A DNA stretch of 64,000 nt from positions 1,674,001-1,738,000 of the forward strand of contig NZ_JBGCUN010000001.1 in the NCBI RefSeq assembly GCF_041103235.1, read 5' to 3'. Every line of letters starts with the position of its first letter. Position 1 is the stretch's first letter. Made by a program: the position numbers and the translations under genes. The notes beneath the pieces are model-generated. The model had not been told where the DNA came from. It worked only from the letters and a program-made list of their open reading frames with translations, and did not search any database. Shown piece by piece: positions 54,928 through 63,960 of the stretch. Source of the DNA: Yoonia sp. R2331 (GTDB lineage: Bacteria; Pseudomonadota; Alphaproteobacteria; Rhodobacterales; Rhodobacteraceae).

Positions 54928-56067
54928 ATGCGCAACTCAACCCGCGGCGACGTCGATCCCTTCATTGTGATGGATGTGATGGAAGCGGCTCGCGCGGCAG
55001 AGGCCGCGGGCCGCCACATTATCCATATGGAAGTGGGCCAGCCCGGCACCGGCGCACCTGCCGCTGCGCGCGCCGCCCTGCAACAGGACCTTGCAGACCC
55101 TTTGGGTTACACGGTCGGTTTGGGCCTGCCTGATCTGCGCGCGCGCATCGCGCAGGTATATAACGACTGGTACAATGTTGATCTTGATCCGGCCCGCGTG
55201 GTGGTGACCTCTGGCGCGTCAGGCGCGTTCCTGCTGGCGTTCTCAGCGCTTTTCGACAATGGCGAGCGGGTTGGCCTTGGCCTGCCCGGCTACCCGTCAT
55301 ACCGGCAAATCCTGCGGGCCGTGGGGCTGACGCCCGTGGGCATCCCAACAGATGCCGCCACCCGGTTCCAGCCGCAGCCTTCTGATGTGGCGACCCACGA
55401 CCTTGCAGGACTTGTCGTTGCCTCACCCGCCAATCCCACCGGGACCATGTTGGACCTGCCCGGCCTTTCGGCCTTCGCTTCGGCCTGCGCCGACCGCAAT
55501 GCCGCCCTGATCTCGGACGAGATCTATCACGGCATCACCTATGACCGCCCGCAGGTCACCGCACTGCAAGCCACCGATGAAGTTTATGTGGTCAATTCCT
55601 TTTCCAAATACTTCGCCATGACCGGCTGGCGCGTGGGCTGGATGGTGGTGCCTTCGGATCACGTTCGCCGGATCGAGCGGCTGGCCCAGAATATGTTCAT
55701 CTGCGCACCGCATGCCGCCCAACGGCTTGCCTTGCATGCGTTGAACGCGCCTGCGGAATGTCAGGCAAACCTTGCGACCTATAGGGCCAACCGCGACATC
55801 GTGCTTGCCGGGCTCAAGGCTGCGGGCCTTGCCATCCTCGCCCCGCCTGACGGGGCGTTCTACGTCTATGCCGATGTCTCGGCCTATACCGATGACAGCC
55901 GCGCGATGGCCGCCGACATCCTTGACCGCGCAGGCATTGCCGTCACCCCCGGCCTTGATTTCGACCCCGACCGCGGGCATCACTGGTTGCGCTTTTCCTA
56001 TGCCGGGACGACCGCTGATATGACAACCGCCATGGACCGGCTTGCAACCTATATGGCCGCCCGATGA
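54928..56067 (+). CDS. Class I/II pyridoxal-phosphate aminotransferase
   Basis: The 379-aa enzyme shows ASPANPTGTM in the large domain, SDEIYHGITYD, the PLP lysine in NSFSKYFAMTGWRVGW, and the substrate-binding arginine in LRFSYAG near the C-terminus. Fold type I, aspartate-aminotransferase subgroup. The amino donor cannot be read from sequence. Its stop overlaps the amidase start by four bases (ATGA), so the two are coupled. AGAGGC precedes the ATG. Confidence 0.9.
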   Translation: MRNSTRGDVDPFIVMDVMEAARAAEAAGRHIIHMEVGQPGTGAPAAARAALQQDLADPLGYTVGLGLPDLRARIAQVYNDWYNVDLDPARVVVTSGASGAFLLAFSALFDNGERVGLGLPGYPSYRQILRAVGLTPVGIPTDAATRFQPQPSDVATHDLAGLVVASPANPTGTMLDLPGLSAFASACADRNAALISDEIYHGITYDRPQVTALQATDEVYVVNSFSKYFAMTGWRVGWMVVPSDHVRRIERLAQNMFICAPHAAQRLALHALNAPAECQANLATYRANRDIVLAGLKAAGLAILAPPDGAFYVYADVSAYTDDSRAMAADILDRAGIAVTPGLDFDPDRGHHWLRFSYAGTTADMTTAMDRLATYMAAR

Positions 56068-57272
56068 TCCGCCTGCTTGCCTGCCTGATCTGCCTTGCCC
56101 TGCCTGCGGCGGCCCATGATTTCACCGGGCTGGCGCGGGTCGATATGGCCGGCAGTCAAGTCTATGACGATGGCACCGATCTGGTGGTTGACCTGGCACT
56201 CAGCCAGACCATCCCCTACCGCGCCTTCACCCTTGATGACCCGCGCCGCCTTGTCCTCGATTTCCGCGAGATTGACTGGCAAGGCGTCACGCGTGCCGCA
56301 CTCTTGAATTCAGACAATGCACCCGATCTGCGCTTTGGGACATTGGCACCCGGCTGGTCGCGCATGGTGGTCGACCTTTCGGCCCCGTTGATTATCGACA
56401 CCGCCGGGCTGGCCACTGACGCCGAAACCGGAACCGCTCAGCTGACCGTCCGGTTGCGGGCAACGGACGACACCACATTCGGTGCCCGTTCTGGCCCACC
56501 ACCTTCGGCCACCTGGGACGACGCGGTGCGCACACCCAGCCTTCCCGCACCCGACCCTGCCACCGACGATCTATTGACAGTCATGCTTGACCCCGGCCAC
56601 GGCGGCATCGACCCCGGCGCCGTGCACGGCGGTATTTACGAGGCGAACCTGATGCTGCAACTGGCAATCGAGGCGGCAGATGCCCTCAACCGCACCGGAG
56701 AGGTGCGCGCATTGCTGACCCGCGATGCGGATGTCTTTGTGCCGCTCAGCGCGCGCATCACCCAAGCCCGCACCGCTGGTGCGGACCTGTTTATCTCTTT
56801 GCACGCGGATGCGCTGGAAGAGGACGAAGCCACCGGTGCCTCGGTCTATACGCTGGATGCTGACGGACAGGATCGCGCAGCCCAACGCATGGCCGAACGC
56901 CACGAACGCGGCGACCTTCTGACCGGTCTGGACCTCAGCGATCAGGATGATCGCGTCGCAACCGTGCTGATGGATCTGGCCCGCGCCGAAACCGGCCCCG
57001 CCGCCATCCGCTTTGCCGATATGCTGGTCAAGACATTGCGCGATAGCGGTGCGCGGCTCAATTCGCGCCCCCGGCGCGAGGCACTGCTGGCGGTGCTCAA
57101 TGCCGCCGACTTTCCGTCCGTGCTGGTCGAGGTCGGCTTTCTGTCCAACGCCGCAGACCGCGATACGCTCTCATCACCCGATGGCCGCGCGCGGATCGTG
57201 GATGGGTTGGTCAACGGCATCCTGATGTGGTCCCGTGATGAGGCCGCCCGCGCACCACTGATCCGGCAATAG
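56064..57272 (+). CDS. N-acetylmuramoyl-L-alanine amidase with AMIN domain (AmiC type)
   Basis: The 402-aa protein has a signal peptide (1-17), an AMIN domain (about 20-130) that directs it to murein at division sites, and an Amidase_3 domain (about 170-395). Zinc ligands are in DPGHGGIDPGA, GGIYEANLML and SLHADA; the catalytic glutamate is in LVEVGFLSN. It splits daughter cells by removing stem peptides from glycan. In many alphaproteobacteria this gene sits next to mrcA. Here it is 3 kb away on the other strand, coupled to an aminotransferase. Confidence 0.93.
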   Translation: MIRLLACLICLALPAAAHDFTGLARVDMAGSQVYDDGTDLVVDLALSQTIPYRAFTLDDPRRLVLDFREIDWQGVTRAALLNSDNAPDLRFGTLAPGWSRMVVDLSAPLIIDTAGLATDAETGTAQLTVRLRATDDTTFGARSGPPPSATWDDAVRTPSLPAPDPATDDLLTVMLDPGHGGIDPGAVHGGIYEANLMLQLAIEAADALNRTGEVRALLTRDADVFVPLSARITQARTAGADLFISLHADALEEDEATGASVYTLDADGQDRAAQRMAERHERGDLLTGLDLSDQDDRVATVLMDLARAETGPAAIRFADMLVKTLRDSGARLNSRPRREALLAVLNAADFPSVLVEVGFLSNAADRDTLSSPDGRARIVDGLVNGILMWSRDEAARAPLIRQ

Positions 57273-57279
57273 CGCGCCC

Positions 57280-57888
57280 TCAGACCAACCCGGCCGAGGC
57301 GGCAAACGGGTCCCACTCGGCATCACTGTGCCAAGTATACTCGCAGCCCTCAGCCATTTCTTCGGCCTTGTCGCGGCCAAACAGGTTTGCCGCGACCGCC
57401 AGCGCCATATCCATCCCCGCTGAAACGCCGGATGAAGTGAAAAACTTGCCGTCCTCAACCCACCGGGCCTGTTTGACCCAGTCAACGCCCGGTGCCAGAT
57501 GGACTGTGCTTGTGAAATCCATCTTGTTGGTGGTGGCCCGCCTGCCGTCCAGCACACCGGTCATCCCCAAAAGAACCGTGCCGGTGCAGACCGCCATCAC
57601 CTTTTCAGCCCTCTCAGACACATCCCTGATCCATTGCTGAGTGGCGGCATCCACCGCCTCGATCAGCGCAGAATCGCCACCGGGGATGAACAACAGATCA
57701 TAATCCGTGCCCTGCGCCAGAACCCGATCAACCGCGATGCGCTGACCATGCCTGCTAGGCACGGGCTCTGGCCCCTTGGCGACCGTGACGACCTCAATCT
57801 CGTCAAAGAAGCCGCCCAGCATTTCGATGGGGCCGAAAAAGTCCAGCGTCTGAAACCCCGGAAATACCAGTGCCGGCATTGTCCTCAT
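57280..57888 (-). CDS. DJ-1/PfpI family protein
   Basis: The 202-aa protein has the DJ-1/PfpI fold: FPGFQTLDFFGPIEML at the start, DLLFIPGG, and the nucleophile elbow AVCTGT with C101. The segment GVLDGRRATTNKMDF resembles isonitrile-hydratase/InhA-type members and the N-terminal domain of AraC-type regulators, but there is no DNA-binding domain here. It could be a hydratase, glyoxalase or stress chaperone. The frame is open far upstream inside ispG; ATG 57888 is where the fold begins. It ends eight bases from the convergent amidase. Confidence 0.85.
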   Translation of the reverse strand: MRTMPALVFPGFQTLDFFGPIEMLGGFFDEIEVVTVAKGPEPVPSRHGQRIAVDRVLAQGTDYDLLFIPGGDSALIEAVDAATQQWIRDVSERAEKVMAVCTGTVLLGMTGVLDGRRATTNKMDFTSTVHLAPGVDWVKQARWVEDGKFFTSSGVSAGMDMALAVAANLFGRDKAEEMAEGCEYTWHSDAEWDPFAASAGLV

Positions 57889-57958
57889 GATCGGTCTTTC
57901 GTCCGGGACGGTGGGCGGGGCGTCTTTGCGCGCATGCGCAAACAGCGGCGCACGACCG

Positions 57959-59080
57959 TCACTCTGCCGCCTGCGCGGCCTTTTCAATCTCTGCGGCTTT
58001 CGCCTCAACCTGTTCCACGATGTGATCGACCATCTTGTCATTGTCCATCTTGTGGCTCTGTTTGCCCGCCAAATAGACCATGCCGTTGCCAGCCCCGCCG
58101 CCGGTAAACCCAACGTCCGTCATCAGCGCCTCGCCCGGACCGTTCACAACACAGCCAATGATGCTCAGGCTCATCGGGGTCTTGATATGCTCCAACCGCT
58201 TTTCCAGCGTTTCAACCGTTTTGATCACGTCAAAACCCTGCCGTGCGCAGCTTGGGCAGGAAATGATATTTACCCCGCGATGCCGCAGCCCCAACGATTT
58301 CAGAATTTCATAGCCGACCTTGACCTCTTCCACAGGATCAGCAGAGAGCGAGACCCGGATCGTGTCGCCAATTCCCATCCACAACAAGTTGCCCAGACCA
58401 ATTGCCGATTTGATCGTGCCACTGGTCAACCCGCCAGCCTCTGTAATGCCCAAATGAATCGGGGCATCGGTCTGTTCGGCCAGCATCTGATAGGCCGCTG
58501 CCGCCATGAAGACGTCCGACGCCTTGCAGCTGATTTTGAAGTCGTGAAAATCGTTGTCCTGCAACAGCTTGATATGGTCGAGGCCACTTTCCACCATCGC
58601 ATCCGGACACGGCTCGCCATACTTTTCCAGCAGGTGCTTTTCCAACGAACCCGCGTTCACCCCGATCCGCATCGAACACTGGTTGTCCACCGCGGCCTTG
58701 ATCACCTCGCGCACGCGGGTCTCATCCCCGATATTGCCCGGATTGATCCGCAAACAGGCCGCCCCTGCCTCTGCCGCTTCGATCCCGCGCTTATAGTGAA
58801 AATGAATATCCGCTACGATCGGCACGCTGACCTCTGGCACGATCTCCTTCAGCGCCCGGCTGCTCGCCTCGTCCGGGACCGAAATGCGCACGATATCGGC
58901 ACCTGCATCGGTGGCCGCCTGCACCTGCGCAATCGTGGCCTTCACATCCGTGGTCAGCGTGTTGGTCATGGTCTGCACGGTGATCGGCGCATCCCCCCCC
59001 ACAGGGACAGAGCCGACCATGATCTGGCGGCTTTTGCGGCGTTCGATATGACGCCAGGGGCGAATGGCATGCAGGGACAT
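57959..59080 (-). CDS. ispG: 4-hydroxy-3-methylbut-2-enyl-diphosphate synthase (flavodoxin)
   Basis: IspG converts MEcPP to HMBPP in the MEP isoprenoid pathway using a [4Fe-4S] cluster. The 373-aa protein starts the conserved core with [19 protein letters not shown], has the barrel segment [11 protein letters not shown], and shows cluster cysteines in [11 protein letters not shown] and [11 protein letters not shown]. No long insert is present, as expected for the bacterial form. It follows the RodZ-like gene by 83 bases, a pairing (rodZ/yfgA-ispG) seen in many proteobacteria. Confidence 0.96.
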   Translation of the reverse strand: MSLHAIRPWRHIERRKSRQIMVGSVPVGGDAPITVQTMTNTLTTDVKATIAQVQAATDAGADIVRISVPDEASSRALKEIVPEVSVPIVADIHFHYKRGIEAAEAGAACLRINPGNIGDETRVREVIKAAVDNQCSMRIGVNAGSLEKHLLEKYGEPCPDAMVESGLDHIKLLQDNDFHDFKISCKASDVFMAAAAYQMLAEQTDAPIHLGITEAGGLTSGTIKSAIGLGNLLWMGIGDTIRVSLSADPVEEVKVGYEILKSLGLRHRGVNIISCPSCARQGFDVIKTVETLEKRLEHIKTPMSLSIIGCVVNGPGEALMTDVGFTGGGAGNGMVYLAGKQSHKMDNDKMVDHIVEQVEAKAAEIEKAAQAAE

Positions 59081-59163
59081 ATGCGGTGACCTATCAGGTT
59101 GCGTTCAGCCACAACCTAAGCGCCCGACCCAGCCGGGGCAACGGTCGCACCACGCATATCTGA

Positions 59164-60354
59164 TTATTCGGTGATAGCCACTTCGGCGACGTTCACGATG
59201 GCCGCCAGATCATCATCTTGCGTCAGATCCGCAACAGCGAAGCTTTCGGTCAGGTTTTCCACTGACAGTGCAAGGTTTGATGTCACCTGCCCACGCGCGC
59301 CCGCCGGGCCATAGGCTGTGCCGTTCACCGCAAAGTAAAGCGCGCCGCTTTCGCCCACACGCAGCGTTGCGGGCTCTTCGGTGGCCGGCAGATCAAAGGT
59401 GTCGCCCTTGTCCAGAATGCCCTCGAAAATCACCGAACCGTCCGCAGCCCGCACGCGCACCCAAGCCGGACGCACCGCCAGAATTTGCACTTCTGGCACA
59501 GGGCCCTCACTGACCTGCGGCACCACTGGCCCTGTTGGCAGGTCCGCTTCGGCCACGGCTTCGACCAAGGCCCGGTCCACATCCATCGGCGCAATCGTGC
59601 CCACATCGTCAGGCCGCAATGTCGAGATCGGCGCATCCCGCGCCACCAGCACTGGCACATCCAAGGCCTGTGGCCGGTACAACCGGTCCAACGCCTCTGG
59701 CGAGGGTGCTGTGAAGTCGCTTGAAAGATCGGCGGTTTCCGTCAGCGCGGCAGCACCCGCCAGCGGATCAATGTCCGACAGCACAACCGGTGTCTGTTCG
59801 ACAGGCGCGAACTGCACCCGCTGCAATTCCTGCAAGACCGACCAACCGCCGTAGCCCAGCCCGCCAATCAGCGCCAGCAGCACAACCATCGACCCAACAG
59901 CACCCGGTTCGACGCGGGCGAACATCGCCTCGCCTGCGGGCACAAATGGTGTGGCAGATGACGCAAAAATATCCTTGCCCTGAAACGGGCTGGATTGTTC
60001 GCGGGGTTGCTTGACCGAACTGGCCGCCGCTGACATGCCATGCGCCGTGGCAAACCCGCTTTCGCGGCAGAATGTGTCAAACGCCCAATCGGGATCCATG
60101 TGCAAATAGCGGGCATAGGACCGCACGTAACCTGCAATAAATCCGGGCGTGTCAAAGGCCGAAGGGTCCGCGTTTTCAATGGCCGCGATATAAGCCGCCT
60201 TGATCTTCAGCTCGCGCTGCACATCCAACAGGCTCTTGCCCATTGTGGCTCGCTCACCGCGCATCAAATCGCCCAAACGCAACTCGAAGGCGTCGAAACC
60301 TTTGGTTTCCACGTCCTCAGCAGCCTTCGCGCGTCTGAAGCTCTTAACGATCAT
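59164..60354 (-). CDS. RodZ-like protein (XRE HTH, membrane helix, DUF4115)
   Basis: The 396-aa protein has a cytoplasmic helix-turn-helix (about 25-95; LGDLMRGERATMGKSLLDVQRELKI and GFIAGYVRSYARYL), a low-complexity linker and one membrane helix (about 152-173). The periplasmic part ends in a DUF4115-type sheet (AVRPAWVRVRAADGSVIFEGIL). RodZ ties MreB filaments to the wall machinery. The HTH in such proteins serves protein contacts rather than DNA binding. Its place before ispG supports the call. It is downstream of hemA with a 112-base gap. Confidence 0.87.
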   Translation of the reverse strand: MIVKSFRRAKAAEDVETKGFDAFELRLGDLMRGERATMGKSLLDVQRELKIKAAYIAAIENADPSAFDTPGFIAGYVRSYARYLHMDPDWAFDTFCRESGFATAHGMSAAASSVKQPREQSSPFQGKDIFASSATPFVPAGEAMFARVEPGAVGSMVVLLALIGGLGYGGWSVLQELQRVQFAPVEQTPVVLSDIDPLAGAAALTETADLSSDFTAPSPEALDRLYRPQALDVPVLVARDAPISTLRPDDVGTIAPMDVDRALVEAVAEADLPTGPVVPQVSEGPVPEVQILAVRPAWVRVRAADGSVIFEGILDKGDTFDLPATEEPATLRVGESGALYFAVNGTAYGPAGARGQVTSNLALSVENLTESFAVADLTQDDDLAAIVNVAEVAITE

Positions 60355-60466
60355 CGCCGTCCCGTGCCTGTCTCTGTCCCCAGCGGCTCCCCCTGACGAA
60401 TCGTGTCGGGCAAAACCTTTAAAGAGATATTAACACAGACCTCCGGGGTCTGCACATGCCCAAAGC

Positions 60467-61690
60467 CTAACCAACCATGTCGGCACGATTCAGCGCACAA
60501 TGGCTCCACAGTGTATCAAGGCTGGACACAAGCGCATCCATCTCTCTTGGGCCATGTACCGGCGATGGGGTGAAACGCAGCCGCTCTGTGCCTCGTGGCA
60601 CCGTTGGAAAGTTGATCGGCTGCACGTAGATCCCGTGATCCTGCAACAGCATATCCGACATCAGTTTGGTGTGTTTGGGGTCGCCCACGATCAGCGGCAC
60701 AATATGACTGCCATGATCCACAATCGGCAGGCCCAAACCCTTCAACCGCAGCTTAAGGATTTTCGCCTGCGTCTGATGCTTTGCGCGCAATTCCTGGTCT
60801 TCTTTCAGAAAGGCCACGCTGGCCGCAGCCCCCGCTGCTACGCTGGGCGGAAGCGACGTGGTAAAGATGAAGCCCGGCGCATAAGACCTTATGGCATCAC
60901 ACATCTTTGCCGATGCCGCGATATAGCCACCCATCACGCCATAGGCCTTGGCCAGCGTGCCGTTGATGATATCCAACCGGTCCATCAACCCGTCACGTTC
61001 GGCCACGCCACCGCCGCGTGGGCCATACATGCCCACCGCGTGCACTTCGTCGATATAGGTCAGCGCGCCGAACTCATCTGCCAGATCGCAGATCGCTTCA
61101 ATCGGGCCAAAATCACCGTCCATGGAATAGATCGACTCAAACGCAATCAGCTTCGGCGCAGCCGGGTCATCGGCCTCCATCAGCGCGCGCAGATGTGCCA
61201 CGTCATTATGCCGGAAAATTCGCTTGGCACCGCCATTGCGGCGCACACCTTCGATCATGCTGGCGTGGTTCAGCGCGTCGGAATAAATGATCAGCCCCGG
61301 AAACAGCTTTGGCAGCGTCGATAACGTGGCGTCATTTGCGATATAGGCGCTGGTGAACAACAAGGCCGACTCTTTGCCATGCAAATCGGCCAGTTCAGCC
61401 TCCAGCCGCTTATGATAAACCGTGGTTCCGCTGATGTTGCGTGTCCCGCCCGATCCCGCACCCGTGGCTTCAATCGCATCGTGCATCGCGCTCAGCACCA
61501 CCGGATGCTGCCCCATGCCAAGATAATCATTGCCGCACCAAACCGTCACAGGTGCTGTGCTGCCATCGGGTTTGTTCCAAGTGGCGTGTGGAAATTGGCC
61601 GCGCGTGCGTTCGATATCAATAAAGGTGCGATACCGCCCTTCCTCGTGAAGACGGTTCAATGCGCTGTCGAGCTTGGCCTGATAATCCAC
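60467..61690 (-). CDS. hemA: 5-aminolevulinate synthase
   Basis: This PLP enzyme condenses glycine and succinyl-CoA, the first step of tetrapyrrole synthesis in alphaproteobacteria. The 407-aa protein has GGTRNISGT for substrate binding, [15 protein letters not shown] for PLP, and the lysine in [14 protein letters not shown]. The start is GTG 61690 ([14 protein letters not shown]), with AAGGA seven bases before it, giving the same length as Rhodobacter HemA; a TTG five codons upstream is less likely. An FNR-like box and two strong hairpins lie upstream. Oxygen-dependent control is possible. Confidence 0.96.
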   Translation of the reverse strand: MDYQAKLDSALNRLHEEGRYRTFIDIERTRGQFPHATWNKPDGSTAPVTVWCGNDYLGMGQHPVVLSAMHDAIEATGAGSGGTRNISGTTVYHKRLEAELADLHGKESALLFTSAYIANDATLSTLPKLFPGLIIYSDALNHASMIEGVRRNGGAKRIFRHNDVAHLRALMEADDPAAPKLIAFESIYSMDGDFGPIEAICDLADEFGALTYIDEVHAVGMYGPRGGGVAERDGLMDRLDIINGTLAKAYGVMGGYIAASAKMCDAIRSYAPGFIFTTSLPPSVAAGAAASVAFLKEDQELRAKHQTQAKILKLRLKGLGLPIVDHGSHIVPLIVGDPKHTKLMSDMLLQDHGIYVQPINFPTVPRGTERLRFTPSPVHGPREMDALVSSLDTLWSHCALNRADMVG

Positions 61691-61823
61691 CAGCAATTCC
61701 TTCAACTTACTCCGGCGTCAGGACGCCCTGCCGCTGTCTTGGTGTCCATATAGTGCTGCACCCCTCTGGGCAACACGCTACAATCTGTCACGCCTTTTCT
61801 ACGACAGTCAGTCTGTCCCGGAT

Positions 61824-61837
61824 TTGATCTGGCGCAA
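61824..61837. promoter_or_regulatory. FNR/CRP-family half-conserved box upstream of hemA
   Basis: TTGAT-CTGG-CGCAA matches the FNR consensus TTGAT-N4-ATCAA at eight of ten positions. It is about 134 bases before the hemA start and could bind FnrL, which controls hem genes in Rhodobacter. Confidence 0.35.
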
Positions 61838-61863
61838 GTCCGGAAAATCCCACCAACCGGTCA

Positions 61864-61908
61864 CCAAAGCCTTCGAAGGCTTTGGTCAAAACCCTTCAAA
61901 GGGTTTTG
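61864..61908. repeat. Two adjacent hairpins in the hemA/peptidase intergenic region
   Basis: The first is a perfect 22-base palindrome (61864-61885) with arms CCAAAGCCTTC/GAAGGCTTTGG. One base later come arms CAAAACCCTT (61887-61896) and AAGGGTTTTG (61899-61908) around CA. They lie between the divergent hemA and M20 genes, so they are not a shared 3' terminator. Apart from these and the FNR-like box, I see nothing else in the 304-base region 61691-61994. Confidence 0.7.
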
Positions 61909-61994
61909 CACCGCCCCATCGCAACCGTCATCCCCATTGACCTTGCCACTGATCCTGCCACCCTGCCGCCAAAGAAAACGCACAGGTGGCCCCC

Positions 61995-63368
61995 ATGACC
62001 CTTTCTTCTGTCCTCGCCCGAATCGACACAGATCTCGACGCCGCAACCGACCGTCTGCTTGATCTGCTGCGAATCCCGTCGATCTCCACCGACCCGGCCT
62101 ACAAGTCCGACTGCGAACGCGCAGCAGATTGGCTGGTGGCAGACCTCGAAACCATTGGTTTTACCGCCTCCAAACGCGCCACACCGGGCCATCCGATGGT
62201 CGTCGCACACTATGACGGCCCCGGCCCGCACCTGCTGTTTTACGGCCACTACGACGTGCAACCCGTTGATCCACTTGACCTTTGGGATAATGATCCCTTC
62301 GCCCCCGCAATCGAGGAGACTGCCAAAGGCAAAGTCATCCGGGGACGTGGCTCTTCTGACGACAAGGGCCAGCTGATGACCTTTGTCGAAGCCTGCCGCG
62401 CCTGGGTCGCTGAACACGGCAGCCTGCCCTGCAAGATCACGCTTTTCTTTGAAGGCGAAGAAGAATCCGGCTCGCCCTCTCTAGTCCCTTTCATGCAGGA
62501 AAACGCCGCTGAACTGACCGCCGATGTGGCAATGATCTGCGACACCGGCCTTTACGGCGACAGCACACCCGCCATCATCACCCAACTGCGCGGCCTGCTG
62601 GGCGAGGAATTGACGATCACCGGCCCGTCCCTTGACTTGCATTCGGGCATGTACGGCGGCCTCGCCATGAACCCCGCGCGTGTGCTGGCCCGGGTCATCG
62701 CCTCCTTGCACGATGAAACCGGCCGAATCACGATTCCCGACTTTTACGACGGCGTGCCAGAGCTCTCGAACGAACTCGCCGCCGCCTGGGACGACCTGAA
62801 ATTCGATCACGCGCAATTCCTGGGCGACGTGGGCCTGTCCATCCCCGCAGGCGAACAGGGTCGCCGCCCGCTGGAAATGATCTGGTCTCGCCCGACCTGC
62901 GAAGTGAATGGCATGACATCCGGCTACACTGGCGACGGCTTCAAAACCGTGCTCCCGTCCAAGGCATCAGCCAAAATCAGCTTCCGCCTTGTGGGCACGC
63001 AAGATCCGCTGAAAATCCGCGAAAACTTCCGCGCGATGGTCGAAGCGATGATCCCTGCCGATTGCAGTGTCACCTGGGACGACCATGGCGCATCCGCCGC
63101 CGGTCAAATGTCCACCGACAACCCCGCCTTCACCAAATCCGCCGCCGCGCTGACCGACGAATGGCCCAACGCCGCGGCTTACGTGGGCTGCGGCGGCTCG
63201 ATCCCCATCGCCGGCCACTTCAAGACCGAACTGGGCATGGATGCGATGCTGATCGGCTTTGGCAAAGATGACGACGCCATCCACTCCCCCAACGAAAAAT
63301 ACGACCTTTCAAGTTTTCACAAAGGCACCCGCTCCTGGGCGCGCATCCTCCACGCCCTGACCGACTGA
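61995..63368 (+). CDS. M20 family dipeptidase
   Basis: The 457-aa enzyme has the M20 metallopeptidase pattern: LFYGHYDVQPVDP (first zinc ligand and catalytic Asp), GRGSSDDKGQ (bridging Asp), EGEEESGS (catalytic and metal Glu) and a late His region near HSPNEKYDL. A dimerisation domain is inserted at about 205-350 (SLDLHSGMYGG). This is the CNDP/PepV-like dipeptidase group, cytoplasmic. ATG 61995 has AGGTGG before it and is chosen over GTG three codons upstream. A classic interspersed repeat follows the stop. Confidence 0.92.
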   Translation: MTLSSVLARIDTDLDAATDRLLDLLRIPSISTDPAYKSDCERAADWLVADLETIGFTASKRATPGHPMVVAHYDGPGPHLLFYGHYDVQPVDPLDLWDNDPFAPAIEETAKGKVIRGRGSSDDKGQLMTFVEACRAWVAEHGSLPCKITLFFEGEEESGSPSLVPFMQENAAELTADVAMICDTGLYGDSTPAIITQLRGLLGEELTITGPSLDLHSGMYGGLAMNPARVLARVIASLHDETGRITIPDFYDGVPELSNELAAAWDDLKFDHAQFLGDVGLSIPAGEQGRRPLEMIWSRPTCEVNGMTSGYTGDGFKTVLPSKASAKISFRLVGTQDPLKIRENFRAMVEAMIPADCSVTWDDHGASAAGQMSTDNPAFTKSAAALTDEWPNAAAYVGCGGSIPIAGHFKTELGMDAMLIGFGKDDDAIHSPNEKYDLSSFHKGTRSWARILHALTD

Positions 63369-63369
63369 T

Positions 63370-63434
63370 CTTCTTCTGGCCAAAAATATCCCGGGGGGTG
63401 CGGCGCTTGCGCCGCGGGGGGCTGGCCCCCCAAA
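63370..63434 (+). repeat. Interspersed TCTGGCC...AAATATCCCGGGGG repeat, copy 4
   Basis: This is the best-preserved copy: CTTCTTCTGGCCAAAAATATCCCGGGGGG, then a GCGGCGC-TT-GCGCCGC hairpin and GGGGGGCTGGCCCCCC, which can fold as well. It lies directly after the peptidase stop and may act as its terminator region. Confidence 0.75.
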
Positions 63435-63508
63435 CGCGCAGGCCCCGCCTGCGCCAAACATCATGCACGCGCCTCTGGCGCGTTCAATTTGACAGGTCAT
63501 TGGAAAAA

Positions 63509-63585
63509 TGGCGCGGTTGACGGGGCTCGAACCCGCGACCCCCGGCGTGACAGGCCGGTACTCTAACCAACTGAGCTACAACCGC
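63509..63585 (-). tRNA. tRNA-Asp (GTC), copy 1
   Basis: Read on the minus strand: acceptor GCGGTTG pairs with CAACCGC, D-stem GCTC/GAGT, anticodon stem CCGGC/GCCGG with loop CTGTCAC (anticodon GTC), T-arm GCGGG-TTCGAAC-CCCGT. Discriminator G and CCA are encoded. A -35/-10 pair lies upstream. A QueA substrate by anticodon. Confidence 0.97.
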
Positions 63586-63596
63586 GCGTAAGCTGC

Positions 63597-63625
63597 GGAT
63601 TAAGCGAAGCCCCGGTGACCGTCAA
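63597..63625 (-). promoter_or_regulatory. Promoter of tRNA-Asp copy 1
   Basis: On the minus strand: TTGACG, 17 bases, TAATCC. The start would be a few bases before the tRNA 5' end at 63585. Confidence 0.6.
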
Positions 63626-63780
63626 GCGCGATTTGAACCGCCTTACCTGTGATAGATCAAAACGGCAAACAGCCAGACGTCACCCCCACCTGCGCCGCAT
63701 GCTTAGCCAAACCAAAAGAAGCGCGCACATCCCACCAAAGACAGCATATTCAACGATGGATCGAACAACACTCTGCCAAC

Positions 63781-63806
63781 AAAAAAGGCCCCCGAAACCG
63801 GGGGCC
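63781..63806 (-). terminator. Terminator after tRNA-Asp copy 2
   Basis: On the minus strand GGCCCCCG and CGGGGGCC form an 8-bp stem around GTTT, followed by six or more T. It separates the two tRNA genes into independent units. Confidence 0.9.
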
Positions 63807-63818
63807 TCTTTGCAGCAG

Positions 63819-63895
63819 TGGCGCGGTTGACGGGGCTCGAACCCGCGACCCCCGGCGTGACAGGCCGGTACTCTAACCAACTGAGCTACAACCGC
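63819..63895 (-). tRNA. tRNA-Asp (GTC), copy 2
   Basis: This copy is identical base for base to copy 1 over the whole 77 bases including CCA, shifted by 310 bp. It has its own promoter and terminator. Confidence 0.97.
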
Positions 63896-63931
63896 GCATC
63901 TGCAACCCGGCTATGCTGCCGGATGTCGCGC

Positions 63932-63960
63932 TTGATAGGCCCGGGGCCGCCGCCCGTCAA
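63932..63960 (-). promoter_or_regulatory. Promoter of tRNA-Asp copy 2
   Basis: On the minus strand: TTGACG, 17 bases, TATCAA, about 37 bases before the tRNA. I see no gene in the remaining 63961-64000. Confidence 0.65.

Noticed and set aside
57887-59089. A 400-codon plus-strand frame opposite ispG
   Set aside because: The minus strand encodes an intact IspG with cluster cysteines; the plus translation is compositionally biased and unlike any family.
59164-60354. HTH protein next to ispG as a DNA-binding regulator
   Set aside because: A membrane helix and a DUF4115-type periplasmic domain follow the HTH, which is the RodZ layout, so a structural role is more likely.
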